Shown here in pieces: positions 1-7,520 of a stretch of DNA of 16,204 bases (position 1 is its first letter; each line of letters starts with the position of its first letter). The stretch comes from Ardenticatenaceae bacterium. GTDB lineage: Bacteria; Chloroflexota; Anaerolineae; Promineifilales; Promineifilaceae. The stretch covers positions 1 to 16,204 of the forward strand of contig JACKCD010000082.1 of NCBI GenBank assembly GCA_020634215.1, given 5' to 3'. The translations under genes were made by a program, and so were the position numbers. The notes beneath the pieces are model-generated. The model worked only from the letters and a program-made list of their open reading frames with translations. It was not told the origin of the DNA and did no database searches.

Positions 1-55
1 TTTGGTCAAGCAGTTGTCGTAGGTTTTCTTGGTCGTGTTTGAGCGTTGGGTGCAT
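1..55 (-). CDS. 5' end of an unidentified gene (partial)
   Basis: An ATG on the minus strand at 55-53 directly follows the stop codon of the MocR-type gene (TAA at 58-56), and the frame stays open to the window edge. The 18 visible codons read MHPTLKHDQENLRQLLDQ. A GGGAG Shine-Dalgarno-like sequence lies about 11 nt upstream, inside the end of the preceding gene. Zero spacing and shared strand suggest translational coupling with the regulator gene. Too little is visible to assign a family. Confidence 0.55.
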   Translation of the reverse strand, partial: MHPTLKHDQENLRQLLDQ

Positions 56-1489
56 TTACATCTTCTCCCGAATGATTTGCCCCAGTACTTTGACCCCGGC
101 GCGGATGGCGGTGGGGGATTGGTTGCCGAAGCAGAGGCGAAAGTGGTCATTTTCGTCGCTGTGGGGTAGGTAGGCATCGCCGGGGGTGAAGGCGAAGCCG
201 CGCTGAAGGGCAGTGCGGTACAGTTCGCCGGGGGCGAAGACGCGGGGCAGGGTGAGCCAGGCGGAGAAGCCGCCGCTGGGGCGAGTCCAGCTTACGCCGT
301 GGGGCAGATGGGTTTGCATCGCTTCTAACAGTACATCGCGTCGCTGTTTGTAAATGGGGCGGATTTTGCGGAGGTGCCGTTTGAGACCACCTGATTGGAG
401 AAAAACGGCCGTTGCTCGCTGTACCAATCCTGGCCCACCCAAATCAGTAGCGCGGCGAAGCTCCAACAGGCGGCTGCGGAGGGCATCGTTGTGGGTGATC
501 AGATAGCCTGTTCGTAGCCCTGGCATGAGTATTTTGGAGAAGCTGCTCAGGTAAATAACATGGTCGCCGGGGTCGAGTGCTTTGAGCAGGGGAGGCGGGG
601 GAGCATCATAGTAAAGCTTGCCGTAAATATCGTCTTCGATGATGGGAAGCTGATACCGCTGGGCAAGCTGTAGCAGCCCTTCCCGCCGCGCCAGCGACAT
701 GCAGATGCCGGTGGGGTTGTGGTAGTTGGGGATGGCGTAGTAGAAGCGGGGGCGGTGACGCTGGATGAGTCGTTCTAAGGTGTCGAGACATGGCCCTTCA
801 CCGTCAAGCGGGACGTTGATCAGGGTGAGGTTTTGGGCGTGGAGGATGTTGAGCGTGCCGAGAAAAGTGGGTGCGTCTATAAGAACGGTGTCGCCGGGGC
901 GGGTGTGGGCTTGAGCGATGAGGGCGATGCCCTGCATGGCTCCGGAGATGATCATGATTTGTTCAGGAACGGCCGTTATCCCCTCCTCCCGCACCATATC
1001 GGCCAGCACCACTCGCAGTTGGGGGTCGCCCTGAATAGAAGTGTAGCTCATGACGCTTTCGGCATCGCCGCGCACCCGGTTTAGCCCAGCCCAAAATTCA
1101 TCAATGGGGAAAAAAGCGTCATCGGGGTGCGCCAGCGCCATCGAACGCACGCCCACCACATGGTCAAGCTGTAAAATGTCGTCGAGTACGCCGTCGGCGG
1201 TGAGCCGCCGACCGATTTTGTCGAGAATGGCGTGGGGTTGGACGGAACGGCTGACAAAGGTGCCACGTCCCACCACAGCCTCAACCCAGCCGTCGGCCTG
1301 GAGTTCGGCGTAGGCGTTTTGCACGGTGAGCCGGGTGACGCCAAGCTGGTCGGCCAGTTGGCGCACGGTGGGCAGACGGGTGTTGGCGGGTAAACGGCCG
1401 TTGCCAATCTGCGTCTTGATCTGCTCGGCAATTTGATGATAGAGCGACGGCTTGCCGTGGCGGTTGAGGTCAAATGTTAACATACGCAT
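56..1489 (-). CDS. MocR/PdxR-type GntR-family regulator with aminotransferase-like domain
   Basis: Probable transcription factor of the MocR subfamily: a GntR winged helix-turn-helix (about residues 10-80, with LPTVRQLADQLGVTRLTVQ) joined to a fold-type I PLP aminotransferase-like domain (about 115-475). The PLP site is intact: NPTG after YAIPNYH, EDDIY, and the Schiff-base lysine in SSFSK (about residue 319). In the family such proteins bind DNA and sense PLP or an amino-acid/PLP adduct, often controlling vitamin B6 or amino-acid genes; the target here is unknown. The length is normal. The frame extends upstream to TTG (1495); ATG at 1489 or 1483 is more plausible and no strong ribosome site decides between them. 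An AACGGCCGTT palindrome encodes NGR in the wing-proximal region and TAV twice further on. A true aminotransferase is less likely because of the HTH domain. Confidence 0.9.
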   Translation of the reverse strand: MRMLTFDLNRHGKPSLYHQIAEQIKTQIGNGRLPANTRLPTVRQLADQLGVTRLTVQNAYAELQADGWVEAVVGRGTFVSRSVQPHAILDKIGRRLTADGVLDDILQLDHVVGVRSMALAHPDDAFFPIDEFWAGLNRVRGDAESVMSYTSIQGDPQLRVVLADMVREEGITAVPEQIMIISGAMQGIALIAQAHTRPGDTVLIDAPTFLGTLNILHAQNLTLINVPLDGEGPCLDTLERLIQRHRPRFYYAIPNYHNPTGICMSLARREGLLQLAQRYQLPIIEDDIYGKLYYDAPPPPLLKALDPGDHVIYLSSFSKILMPGLRTGYLITHNDALRSRLLELRRATDLGGPGLVQRATAVFLQSGGLKRHLRKIRPIYKQRRDVLLEAMQTHLPHGVSWTRPSGGFSAWLTLPRVFAPGELYRTALQRGFAFTPGDAYLPHSDENDHFRLCFGNQSPTAIRAGVKVLGQIIREKM

Positions 1490-1630
1490 CACCAAGAGTG
1501 AGACAAATAAGCAAAATCAACAAAATTGTCCTACTATTTTGGCGAAAAACGGCCGTTGGGCAAGAGACAATGCGGCAAAAAGAGGGAAGACAATGGGACA
1601 GGCTACAGGTCTATCTCATTGATTAGCAGA

Positions 1631-3304
1631 TTAACTACAACAGTGTGGGGTCTGGCGGCAAAGGCAGGAGGCGGTGATGGTGAAATCGGCTGTTTTTTCG
1701 GCCTGGGCTAGTTTTTGGCGATAAACGGCCGTTTCTTCCCCCCGCCCCAACCGTTCCAAACATTCCACATAGCCGTGCAGGCTCCACACGTTGTTGGGGT
1801 GCTGCGAGGGGCGTACCAGGGTGTTGTCTAACCCTAAATCGGCGCGATAAACGGCCGTTGCTTCCTCCACCCGCCCCTGTTCCAACAGCAGTGCCCCCAG
1901 CGCATGGCGCGGCGGCTGCATCCACGGCCATGGCTCCGTATAGCTTAGCAAGTCATACCGCCGCACCGATTCTCGCAGGTGGGCAAAGGCCAAATCATAA
2001 GCCTGGCGTCGGTATTCCAGCTCACCTGCCAGCATTGCCTCCGCCACCGCCAAAATGTCGCGGCAGCTATTTTGAAAAATGCGCCGTTCTTCCGGCACCC
2101 GCTGCAGTGCCGCCGCAAACAAGGTTTGCTGGTTTTCCGCCTGGGCAATGCCCCCCGTGGCGGCATAGGCCACCCCTTTGGCATAGTGCCACATAGCCGT
2201 TGTCACACAGTAGAGATCGGGGTCGGCCGGTAGTGGCTCCGCCTTAATTTCCTCCCATTTGCCAAAACGCACCAGCACATGCGCCTTCATCCCGCTGTAC
2301 CCCTCCAGATAATGCACCAGATAATCATGCTCATGGTGCAAACCCTCCGGCGGAATCATGGCTATGATCTCTTCCGCTGCCCGCAGCGCATTGTCATAAT
2401 GACCCAAAAAGAGGGCGGCATAAACTTTAAAATGCACGTTGTGCAGCCGATAAATCGTGTACAGTCCCAACCCAGCATCGTAATCTACAAATCTTCTGTC
2501 GGCCACTCCGGCCAGCGCGTTGGCTCTATAGGCACGGTCATACAGCCCGCACAAAATATAAACGTGCGACGGCATGTGGATGAGATGCCCAGAATCAGGC
2601 ACTAAATCAATGAGTGTGTCGCAAGCAGCCAGTGCCTTTTCTGGTTGAGGCGACATCTCCATGATGTGGATGTAAAAATGGAGCAGGCCGGGGTGGGGGG
2701 CGGTGCCACGGTCGGCAGCCCGCTGGAATGCCTTTTCCACAATCGCCATGGCTTCGGCCGTGTCGGCACCAGCGGCTGGAACTTCCTTGTCCAAATCCCA
2801 CAGCAGCCACGGCGTGCGGCAGATAAGCGCCTCAGCCGTCAGGGCGCACACGTCGTCATCATCGGGGAATTGGGCGTACACTTGGCGCATGACCTCGGCG
2901 TAGGCATCGTCCCACTGGGAAAACACGTTGTCATCGTCAACCTGATCGGCCGGAAAGCGAACGGCCAGGGCGTTGATAAGTGCCTGGTCTGCCGGGTGTG
3001 CTTGGGCAGCGCGTTTTTGTGCTTCTTGGGCAAAGGTATGGGTTTTGTACAATGCTTTGGGTCGCCATTGGTCTGAATAATCTGTCCAGGCCTGGTTGTA
3101 ATAAGGGCCAATGGCGTAGGCAACACCCCAATACCCCATCGGGCAGTCGGGATCGAGGGCAATTACTTTTTCAAAGCAGCGGCGGGCTTCCTTGTGGTTA
3201 AAGCCATAGCTCCAGTTCAGCCCACGATCAAACCATCGTTGTGCTGCTGGTGATTGGGTGAGAATCGGCCGACTGTAGGTACCTAAATCAAAATAATCGT
3301 CCAT
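1631..3304 (-). CDS. Tetratricopeptide-repeat protein of unknown function
   Basis: A 557-aa soluble, TPR-rich protein without signal peptide or membrane helices. The first repeat is clear at about residues 34-65 (NHKEARRCFEKVIALDPD followed by GYWGVAYAIG), another spans about 220-262, and degenerate repeats continue to the C-terminus (EEATAVYRADLGLD). A histidine-rich stretch, HFYIHIMEMS (209-218) followed by HLIHMPSHVYILCG (240-253), resembles a conserved block in a widespread family of bacterial TPR proteins; whether those histidines bind metal is unknown. The ATG at 3304 has AGGAG 11 nt upstream. The gene is divergent from the AhpD-like gene across a 159-nt spacer. The last residues (ASCLCRQTPHCCS) are cysteine-rich. 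Two AACGGCCGTT palindromes near the 3' end both encode TAV. TPR proteins generally mediate protein contacts; no specific role can be given. Confidence 0.8.
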   Translation of the reverse strand: MDDYFDLGTYSRPILTQSPAAQRWFDRGLNWSYGFNHKEARRCFEKVIALDPDCPMGYWGVAYAIGPYYNQAWTDYSDQWRPKALYKTHTFAQEAQKRAAQAHPADQALINALAVRFPADQVDDDNVFSQWDDAYAEVMRQVYAQFPDDDDVCALTAEALICRTPWLLWDLDKEVPAAGADTAEAMAIVEKAFQRAADRGTAPHPGLLHFYIHIMEMSPQPEKALAACDTLIDLVPDSGHLIHMPSHVYILCGLYDRAYRANALAGVADRRFVDYDAGLGLYTIYRLHNVHFKVYAALFLGHYDNALRAAEEIIAMIPPEGLHHEHDYLVHYLEGYSGMKAHVLVRFGKWEEIKAEPLPADPDLYCVTTAMWHYAKGVAYAATGGIAQAENQQTLFAAALQRVPEERRIFQNSCRDILAVAEAMLAGELEYRRQAYDLAFAHLRESVRRYDLLSYTEPWPWMQPPRHALGALLLEQGRVEEATAVYRADLGLDNTLVRPSQHPNNVWSLHGYVECLERLGRGEETAVYRQKLAQAEKTADFTITASCLCRQTPHCCS

Positions 3305-3393
3305 AGTATGCTTTGCTCCTGTGGGATTTTGTCGCTATGTTAGCCAAACATTCTCTTTTGTCGAATGGCAAGGTATGATTATTTCTGTTGTCG

Positions 3394-3407
3394 AGCTTTC
3401 CAAAGCT
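3394..3407. promoter_or_regulatory. Small dyad in the divergent promoter region
   Basis: A perfect 6-bp inverted repeat, AGCTTT-CC-AAAGCT, lies roughly midway in the 159-nt spacer between the divergent TPR gene (start 3304) and the AhpD-like gene (start 3464). The position suits an operator serving either gene, but no convincing -35/-10 pair is recognised and a dyad this short can arise by chance. Confidence 0.2.
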
Positions 3408-3463
3408 TGTTCGTCATTTGCCACAATAATGAGCAGTAGACCTTTACACTGCCAAAGGAGAAA

Positions 3464-4036
3464 ATGAACGTGACCTGGATTCAAACGATTGTGCCTGAAG
3501 AGGCAACGGGAGAGCTGAAAGAGATTTATGAGCGGACAAAGTCGCCGCACGGGACGTATGACAACGTCTATATTTCTAAAAGCCTACGGCCGCAAACGAT
3601 TTTGGGGCACGACACCCTGTATCGGGCGGTGCTGCACCACCCAGACGTGACCTTGCCGCTTTGGTTTTTGGAGCTTGTGGCAACCTATACCAGCGTGCTG
3701 AACAATTGCGTCTATGCAGCCACGCATCATGGGTCAAATTACCGGGCGTTGTTGGGGGATTCGGCGCAGGCGGCGATGATTGATGCCGCGATGGCGGCCG
3801 ATGATTTTGCCGAGGTTTTTGCTGGCAAAGAGTTGGAATTTCTGCGCTATACGCGGCTGCTTACGTTGTCGCCTGGTTCGGTGACAAAGGCGGATATTGA
3901 AGCGATGCGGGCAGCAGGTGCCACCGATGGCGAAATTCTGGAGGTTAACCAGACTTGTGCCTGCTTTAACTATTCTAACCGATCGCTTTCCGGGCTTGGG
4001 GTGGATATTGGGGATGATCGGGTAGGGTATTATTAG
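3464..4036 (+). CDS. Carboxymuconolactone decarboxylase/AhpD-like protein
   Basis: A 190-aa protein of the CMD/AhpD fold, closest in appearance to the 'peroxidase-related' subgroup (ELVATYTSVLNNCVYAATHH at about 70-89 and CACFNYSNR near the C-terminus). AhpD-type members use a C-x2-C-x3-H motif to reduce a partner such as peroxiredoxin. Here the motif reads C82-V-Y-A85-A-T-H-H89, so the second cysteine is replaced by alanine and classical disulfide exchange looks impossible. It may work by another chemistry or with a different cysteine. The ATG at 3464 follows AAAGGAG with a short 3-nt spacer; a GTG two codons later would have better spacing. The gene is monocistronic and is followed at once by a G/C-rich hairpin. 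It is the only larger gene besides soxG with no AACGGCCGTT copy. Confidence 0.8.
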   Translation: MNVTWIQTIVPEEATGELKEIYERTKSPHGTYDNVYISKSLRPQTILGHDTLYRAVLHHPDVTLPLWFLELVATYTSVLNNCVYAATHHGSNYRALLGDSAQAAMIDAAMAADDFAEVFAGKELEFLRYTRLLTLSPGSVTKADIEAMRAAGATDGEILEVNQTCACFNYSNRSLSGLGVDIGDDRVGYY

Positions 4037-4037
4037 T

Positions 4038-4082
4038 GGCTGGCGGCTGGTGGCTGGTACAAACGACTAGCCACCAGCCACC
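4038..4082. terminator. Heptamer-built hairpin between convergent genes
   Basis: The left arm contains three tandem 7-bp units, GGCTGGC (4038-4044) then GGCTGGT twice (4045-4058). Arms 4042-4058 and 4066-4082 pair over 17 bp with two mismatches around a 7-nt loop. The hairpin fills the space between the plus-strand stop at 4036 and the minus-strand stop at 4093, so it could act as a bidirectional transcription barrier. There is no T-run, so classical intrinsic termination is not shown. Confidence 0.55.
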
Positions 4083-4092
4083 ATTTCCAGCG

Positions 4093-4677
4093 TTAACTTT
4101 GTTCGGCTGGGCCAAAGAGCTTTTGCTTTTCAAACCACGGCTTGAGCAGCAGGTATGCACCAAGAATGATCAGCAGCAGGGCACCGTCATAGGATTGAGC
4201 GGTAAACAGCTCAAAGATGCCGCTGAGGACTGAGAGAATGCCGAGGAAAGTTGTAAAGCCGCTCATTTTGATGTGGTTGAGATAGCGAGCCAGGTTTAGC
4301 CCTAGCATAATAGCTCCTATGCCAATTGACCAGACCCCTTTGGCGACCACGGTGTCGGGGATGAACATGAAGCCACCGAGCATGATGAGGAAGCAACCCC
4401 AGGCAATCCCTTCCATGCGTTTGTTGAGGGCGGCTTTTTCCGGGTCGTGGGTGGTTTCTTCAACGGGTTGGGCAACAACGGCCGTTTCTTTAGCCCCCGC
4501 CATAACCAGCAAAACAACCCCCACAATGCCCAACAGCAGGGGAGGAATCCAGGGCATATTGGCATCCCCAACCGTAAACATCAGATTCTCTGGCGGCAGG
4601 ACAAAGTTTAAAACCCCCAGCAGCAGTGCCAAAGCCAGACAGATAGTTCCCCCGATAACTTTTCCTGAGCTTTTCAT
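4093..4677 (-). CDS. Six-helix integral membrane protein, unknown function
   Basis: A 194-aa hydrophobic protein with about six membrane segments at roughly residues 7-27, 42-60, 88-107, 113-131, 139-158 and 162-178. A polar loop of about 25 residues after the second helix contains VEETTHDPEKAALNKR. No catalytic or binding motif is recognised. Its ATG (4677) lies 3 nt after the stop of the upstream Lnt-like gene, and its AAGGAG ribosome site overlaps the end of that gene, so the two are almost certainly co-transcribed and translationally coupled. This hints at a membrane- or envelope-related role. One AACGGCCGTT at 4477 encodes TAV in the polar loop. Confidence 0.75.
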   Translation of the reverse strand: MKSSGKVIGGTICLALALLLGVLNFVLPPENLMFTVGDANMPWIPPLLLGIVGVVLLVMAGAKETAVVAQPVEETTHDPEKAALNKRMEGIAWGCFLIMLGGFMFIPDTVVAKGVWSIGIGAIMLGLNLARYLNHIKMSGFTTFLGILSVLSGIFELFTAQSYDGALLLIILGAYLLLKPWFEKQKLFGPAEQS

Positions 4678-4680
4678 GAT

Positions 4681-6201
4681 CTAACTAGCTCCTTTGGACT
4701 TGCGGTTAATTGCCACGGTAAAGATCACCAGACCGACCAACCCAAGCCAGCCAAACCAGTTGCCCCATTTGGCGTAGAGCGTATTGCCTGTACCCAATGC
4801 CACATCTCCAACCAGGATACCGGCTTCACCCGTTTTCATGGTTTTTTGGTCAACGATCCGGCCGTAGGGGTCAATAATCATCTGGATGCCGTTGGAATCG
4901 GCTTTGACTACGGCCACCCGGCTTTCAACGGCGCGTAAGACGGCTTGCGTGCGTTGTTCCCAGCCTAGCCCTGGGGCACCGCTTTCCAGCGTGGGCAGCG
5001 TGACCAATTGGGCACCATTTTGTGCCAGGGTGCGGGTTGTGAGCGGATAGTTGACATCATTGCAGATGATAGTAGCAAGATTGCCCAGCGGCGTTTGGTA
5101 GACAGGGTAGCTGCCGGCCGTCACAACATCTGGTTCACCCGGTTTGGTGGCAAAGTTTTTGCCATAGACCGGCAAGAATTCGCCCGTTGGCGTGAGCATT
5201 ACGGCTTCGTTGCGCCATTCGTCATTGGGGGTAACGACGCCGTAACCGATGAGCAGATAGGCGTTGGTTTCGGCGGCCAGAGCTTGCAGCGTTTCCGTGT
5301 GCTTGACCTGTGGATCAAACCCAAACGACAGCTCCGGCCAGACGATCAGTTGGGCATCTTCGGCGGCGGCCAGGCGTGTTTGCTCGGTGAGCGTGGTGAG
5401 CCGCGCTTCCTCGGTTTCTAGTTCGAGGTGCCCGGCTTTAGGGAAACCATGCTGTACGGCTGCAACGCGCACGGTGTCGCTGGCAGCGGGTGCGGCAAAC
5501 AGGATAATGAAGCTGATGACCAGCCAAACGGCAAAAGCAACCCCGGCGATAGCCAGGTTGCGTTTGATGTTGTCCCAGGCGAGCGAGAGGGGGTTGGCCC
5601 AGGGGAAACGGCCGTTAAACCACATAATTGCCGCCAACGCTAGGCCAAAGTTGATCAGCATCCAGACAAACGACAGCCCGTAAACCCCAAAAATCGCCAA
5701 TGGCTGGATGAGCCACGGCTGGGAATAGGTCGTTTGCGCCCAAAAGGCGTGGGTGTTAATCGGCGGAATAAAGCTGCGGATTAGCTCGATGCCGACTAGG
5801 TCAACGGCTCCCTGGAGTAAAAACCAACGATAGTTTGTGCGGAGATGAAAACGGCGCAGGGCTGGCGTTGCCAGGATGCCAATGGCGGCAATGACGGCAC
5901 CGATGATAAAGAAGGTCACGGCTATTGGCCCAAAGCCAAAGACCATGGTGAGAAAAATGGCAATAAAGCCGCCAACGCCAATGGCTCGGCTTAGCCCCGC
6001 CCAGCGAAGGGGCAAGATGGCGTTTTCGGCTAACAAAATGGGCACATAGGCAATAAAGGCCAACGGCCAAATGGAAAAGGGTTGGAAAGCAAAAATGAAC
6101 AAAATGGTACTCAGGATACCCAGGGCAGCGCCAAGCATGAGGCGCTGTAGATTGGATATGCCGCTAACCACTTTGACCCCGGGAACAGTTACCGCTGTCA
6201 T
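4681..6201 (-). CDS. lnt: Apolipoprotein N-acyltransferase-like protein (membrane domain plus nitrilase domain)
   Basis: A 506-aa protein with the architecture and length of Lnt: several membrane helices in residues 20-240, a carbon-nitrogen hydrolase domain at about 243-475 and a final helix. The nitrilase triad is visible: E290 in IVWPE, K348 in VYGKNF and C380 in IICND. A glutamate eight residues after the lysine (E356, KPGE) matches the Lnt pattern. The usual Lnt CYE motif is CND here, so the acidic residue two after the cysteine is Asp instead of Glu. Lnt transfers a fatty acyl chain from phospholipid to the N-terminal cysteine of lipoproteins. A nitrilase acting on another amide at the membrane is the alternative. 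The ATG has an excellent AAAGGAGG 6 nt upstream. First gene of a two-gene unit; a 52-bp dispersed repeat sits directly upstream. Confidence 0.75.
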   Translation of the reverse strand: MTAVTVPGVKVVSGISNLQRLMLGAALGILSTILFIFAFQPFSIWPLAFIAYVPILLAENAILPLRWAGLSRAIGVGGFIAIFLTMVFGFGPIAVTFFIIGAVIAAIGILATPALRRFHLRTNYRWFLLQGAVDLVGIELIRSFIPPINTHAFWAQTTYSQPWLIQPLAIFGVYGLSFVWMLINFGLALAAIMWFNGRFPWANPLSLAWDNIKRNLAIAGVAFAVWLVISFIILFAAPAASDTVRVAAVQHGFPKAGHLELETEEARLTTLTEQTRLAAAEDAQLIVWPELSFGFDPQVKHTETLQALAAETNAYLLIGYGVVTPNDEWRNEAVMLTPTGEFLPVYGKNFATKPGEPDVVTAGSYPVYQTPLGNLATIICNDVNYPLTTRTLAQNGAQLVTLPTLESGAPGLGWEQRTQAVLRAVESRVAVVKADSNGIQMIIDPYGRIVDQKTMKTGEAGILVGDVALGTGNTLYAKWGNWFGWLGLVGLVIFTVAINRKSKGAS

Positions 6202-6222
6202 GAGAAGCCTCCTTTAAAAATG

Positions 6223-6274
6223 GGACGCGGACAAACACGGACGAACGCGGACAAATCTGTGAAATCTGTGATTT
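6223..6274 (-). repeat. 52-bp dispersed repeat, copy 1, upstream of the lnt-like gene
   Basis: Aligned by eye, this stretch and 7985-8036 agree at 45 of 52 positions. Each begins GGACGCGGACAAAC and ends near GATTT. Internally it is made of 10-bp units of the ACGCGGACAA / ACACGGACGA type followed by two ATCTGTGAA-type units. The copy ends 21 nt from the ATG at 6201, just beyond its ribosome site, so it probably lies in the 5' untranslated region or promoter. Confidence 0.7.
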
Positions 6275-6460
6275 TCGTGCTTCGTGGTGGGCAATTGCCC
6301 ATGTTGTATCCTTTATGGAAAGTAGCGTGGGCAACCACGCGGTTTATAAGAATGCATCATGAGGCTGCAATGTGGAATATAAGTAAAGACACCACCCCTA
6401 CATTCAGGGTAAATGAAAAAACGCCGATTGGTTAAGTGAGGAATGACCTGAAAATTGTGG

Positions 6461-6499
6461 ATCAATGTCATCTTTGCCGGAGCGAAAGATCACATTGAT
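6461..6499. promoter_or_regulatory. 15-bp imperfect inverted repeat, operator or hairpin candidate
   Basis: Arms ATCAATGTCATCTTT (6461-6475) and AAAGATCACATTGAT (6485-6499) pair at 14 of 15 positions around a 9-nt loop. It is not built of tandem units, unlike the neighbouring hairpins, so it resembles an operator for a dimeric regulator or a transcript hairpin. It lies about 260 nt upstream of the lnt-like start and downstream of the beta-lactamase-like stop. Confidence 0.35.
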
Positions 6500-6535
6500 G
6501 GATTGGGAAGGAGGCGAGGAGGGGAATTGTAGTTG

Positions 6536-6580
6536 GGTGCGTGGTGCGTGGTGCGTGACAAATTACGCACCACGCACCAC
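6536..6580. repeat. Heptamer-built hairpin downstream of the beta-lactamase-like gene
   Basis: Three tandem copies of GGTGCGT (6536-6556) face a right arm of ACGCACC units. Arms 6541-6556 and 6565-6580 are perfectly complementary over 16 bp with an 8-nt loop. It lies 11 nt beyond the minus-strand stop at 6592, so it may act as a terminator or 3'-end stabiliser for that transcript; no U-tract follows. Confidence 0.65.
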
Positions 6581-6591
6581 GTCAATACTTC

Positions 6592-7434
6592 TCAAGTAGT
6601 GAAAAGCATGTCATACATCAGGCGGGCCAGCCGGCCGATGAGCAAATTCCCGGCCGCGTCGGTGCTCCACAATTCGGGGGCGGGGTCGTCCTGGGTCATG
6701 GCGGTGATAACAAAGCCGTTGTTGTCCTGCCAGGTGCCGCGCCAAACAACGGCCGTTTGTACCCGCACCCCCTTAATCGTCCCCGTTTTACCCGCCAAAT
6801 GCAGTTGGGTCGCTTCGTCCTCGTCGGAGCCATAGTAGGCAAAGGGCAAGTAGCGACCGACTCGGTCAGCACCCACGCCGTCCATCAGCCGCATCATTTC
6901 GTTGCAGGCGGCGGGGGAAAGAAGTTGGCGGCGAAAAACGGCCGTTATCAATCGCGTCAACCCGGCGGCGGTGGCCGTGCCAATGTGGGGCTTGTCCGGT
7001 GGCGGCGTGCCAAAGCTGATGGGGCGGTGAAGCTGGACATCGGCAAAGCCCGCTTCGTTGAGCCAGCTTTGGATGTTGTCTAGCCCGACATAATCAATCA
7101 GCACATTGGTTGCCAAATTGTCGCTGATGTTCATCATCAAAAAAGCCCAGTCGCGCAGCGGCATGGTCAGCCCCGGCGACAGATGCCGCAGCACGCCGCT
7201 GCCGGTCACGTGGTCGGCGCGGCGCAGCATGATTGGCTCGTCGAGCGATGATTTGCCCCCATCCACCAGTGCCATGAGCGCAGCCACAATCCCCAGTTTG
7301 ATGGCACTGGCGGTGGGGAACTGTTCGTTGTCGTGGTAGGCAACGGTTTCGTTGGTTTGCAGGTTGAGGCAGGAGAGGGCTAAACGGCCGTTAAACCCTC
7401 CCGCCAACTGTTCAATTTCGCGCTGAATGTCCAT
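6592..7434 (-). CDS. Class A beta-lactamase-fold serine hydrolase without signal peptide
   Basis: A 280-aa protein with the penicillin-recognising motifs in order: S43-A-I-K46 (SxxK, nucleophile and base), SDN at 104-106 and KTG at 216-218. These indicate a beta-lactamase/transpeptidase-like serine hydrolase (beta-lactamase2 type). The omega-loop ExxLN motif that class A beta-lactamases use for deacylation is not evident, and there is no N-terminal signal peptide or lipobox, so export and true beta-lactamase activity are doubtful; a cytoplasmic peptidase or esterase role is possible. The frame opens at TTG 7446, but ATG 7434 is preferred because GAGG lies 7 nt upstream. Three AACGGCCGTT copies occur, read TAV, TAV and NGR. 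Confidence 0.8.
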   Translation of the reverse strand: MDIQREIEQLAGGFNGRLALSCLNLQTNETVAYHDNEQFPTASAIKLGIVAALMALVDGGKSSLDEPIMLRRADHVTGSGVLRHLSPGLTMPLRDWAFLMMNISDNLATNVLIDYVGLDNIQSWLNEAGFADVQLHRPISFGTPPPDKPHIGTATAAGLTRLITAVFRRQLLSPAACNEMMRLMDGVGADRVGRYLPFAYYGSDEDEATQLHLAGKTGTIKGVRVQTAVVWRGTWQDNNGFVITAMTQDDPAPELWSTDAAGNLLIGRLARLMYDMLFTT

Positions 7435-7449
7435 CTGTTTCCTCAAATT

Positions 7450-7520
7450 TTTGACAGGATTAACAAGATTTGGCAGGATTTGCCTGTTTAATCCTGAAAA
7501 ATCCTGTTAATCCTGTCAAG
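7450..7520. repeat. Long imperfect inverted repeat of AGGATTAAC-type units
   Basis: Outer arms 7450-7469 and 7501-7520 pair at 18 of 20 positions; an inner CAGGATT/AATCCTG pair (7474-7480 and 7490-7496) extends the fold. The arms consist of 9-10-bp units around AATCCTG. The right arm overlaps the last codon and stop of the aconitase X small-subunit gene (stop at 7516), and the left arm lies 15 nt before the ATG of the beta-lactamase-like gene, so it occupies the whole spacer between the two genes. Confidence 0.65.

Larger units (their letters stand above)
6202..6591. other. 390-nt non-coding gap with several repeats
   Basis: No convincing gene. It holds, in order, the ribosome site and presumed promoter region of the Lnt-like gene, a 52-bp dispersed repeat (6223-6274), a perfect 12-bp palindrome GGGCAATTGCCC (6289-6300), a 15-bp inverted repeat (6461-6499) and a heptamer-built hairpin (6536-6580). 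The 71-codon open frame at 6220-6435 overlaps the repeat and has no ribosome site or recognisable product. Confidence 0.6.

Noticed and set aside
1631..1670. Cysteine-rich C-terminus of the TPR protein (CLCRQTPHCC) as a metal or heme site
   Set aside because: There is no CxxCH heme motif and no known zinc pattern; the tail is probably unconstrained.
1526..1711. 61-codon plus-strand open frame in the spacer before the regulator gene
   Set aside because: It runs into the 3' end of the TPR gene on the other strand, has no ribosome site and resembles no protein family.
6220..6435. 71-codon open frame in the 390-nt gap
   Set aside because: Its first third is the 52-bp dispersed repeat; there is no ribosome site or recognisable product.
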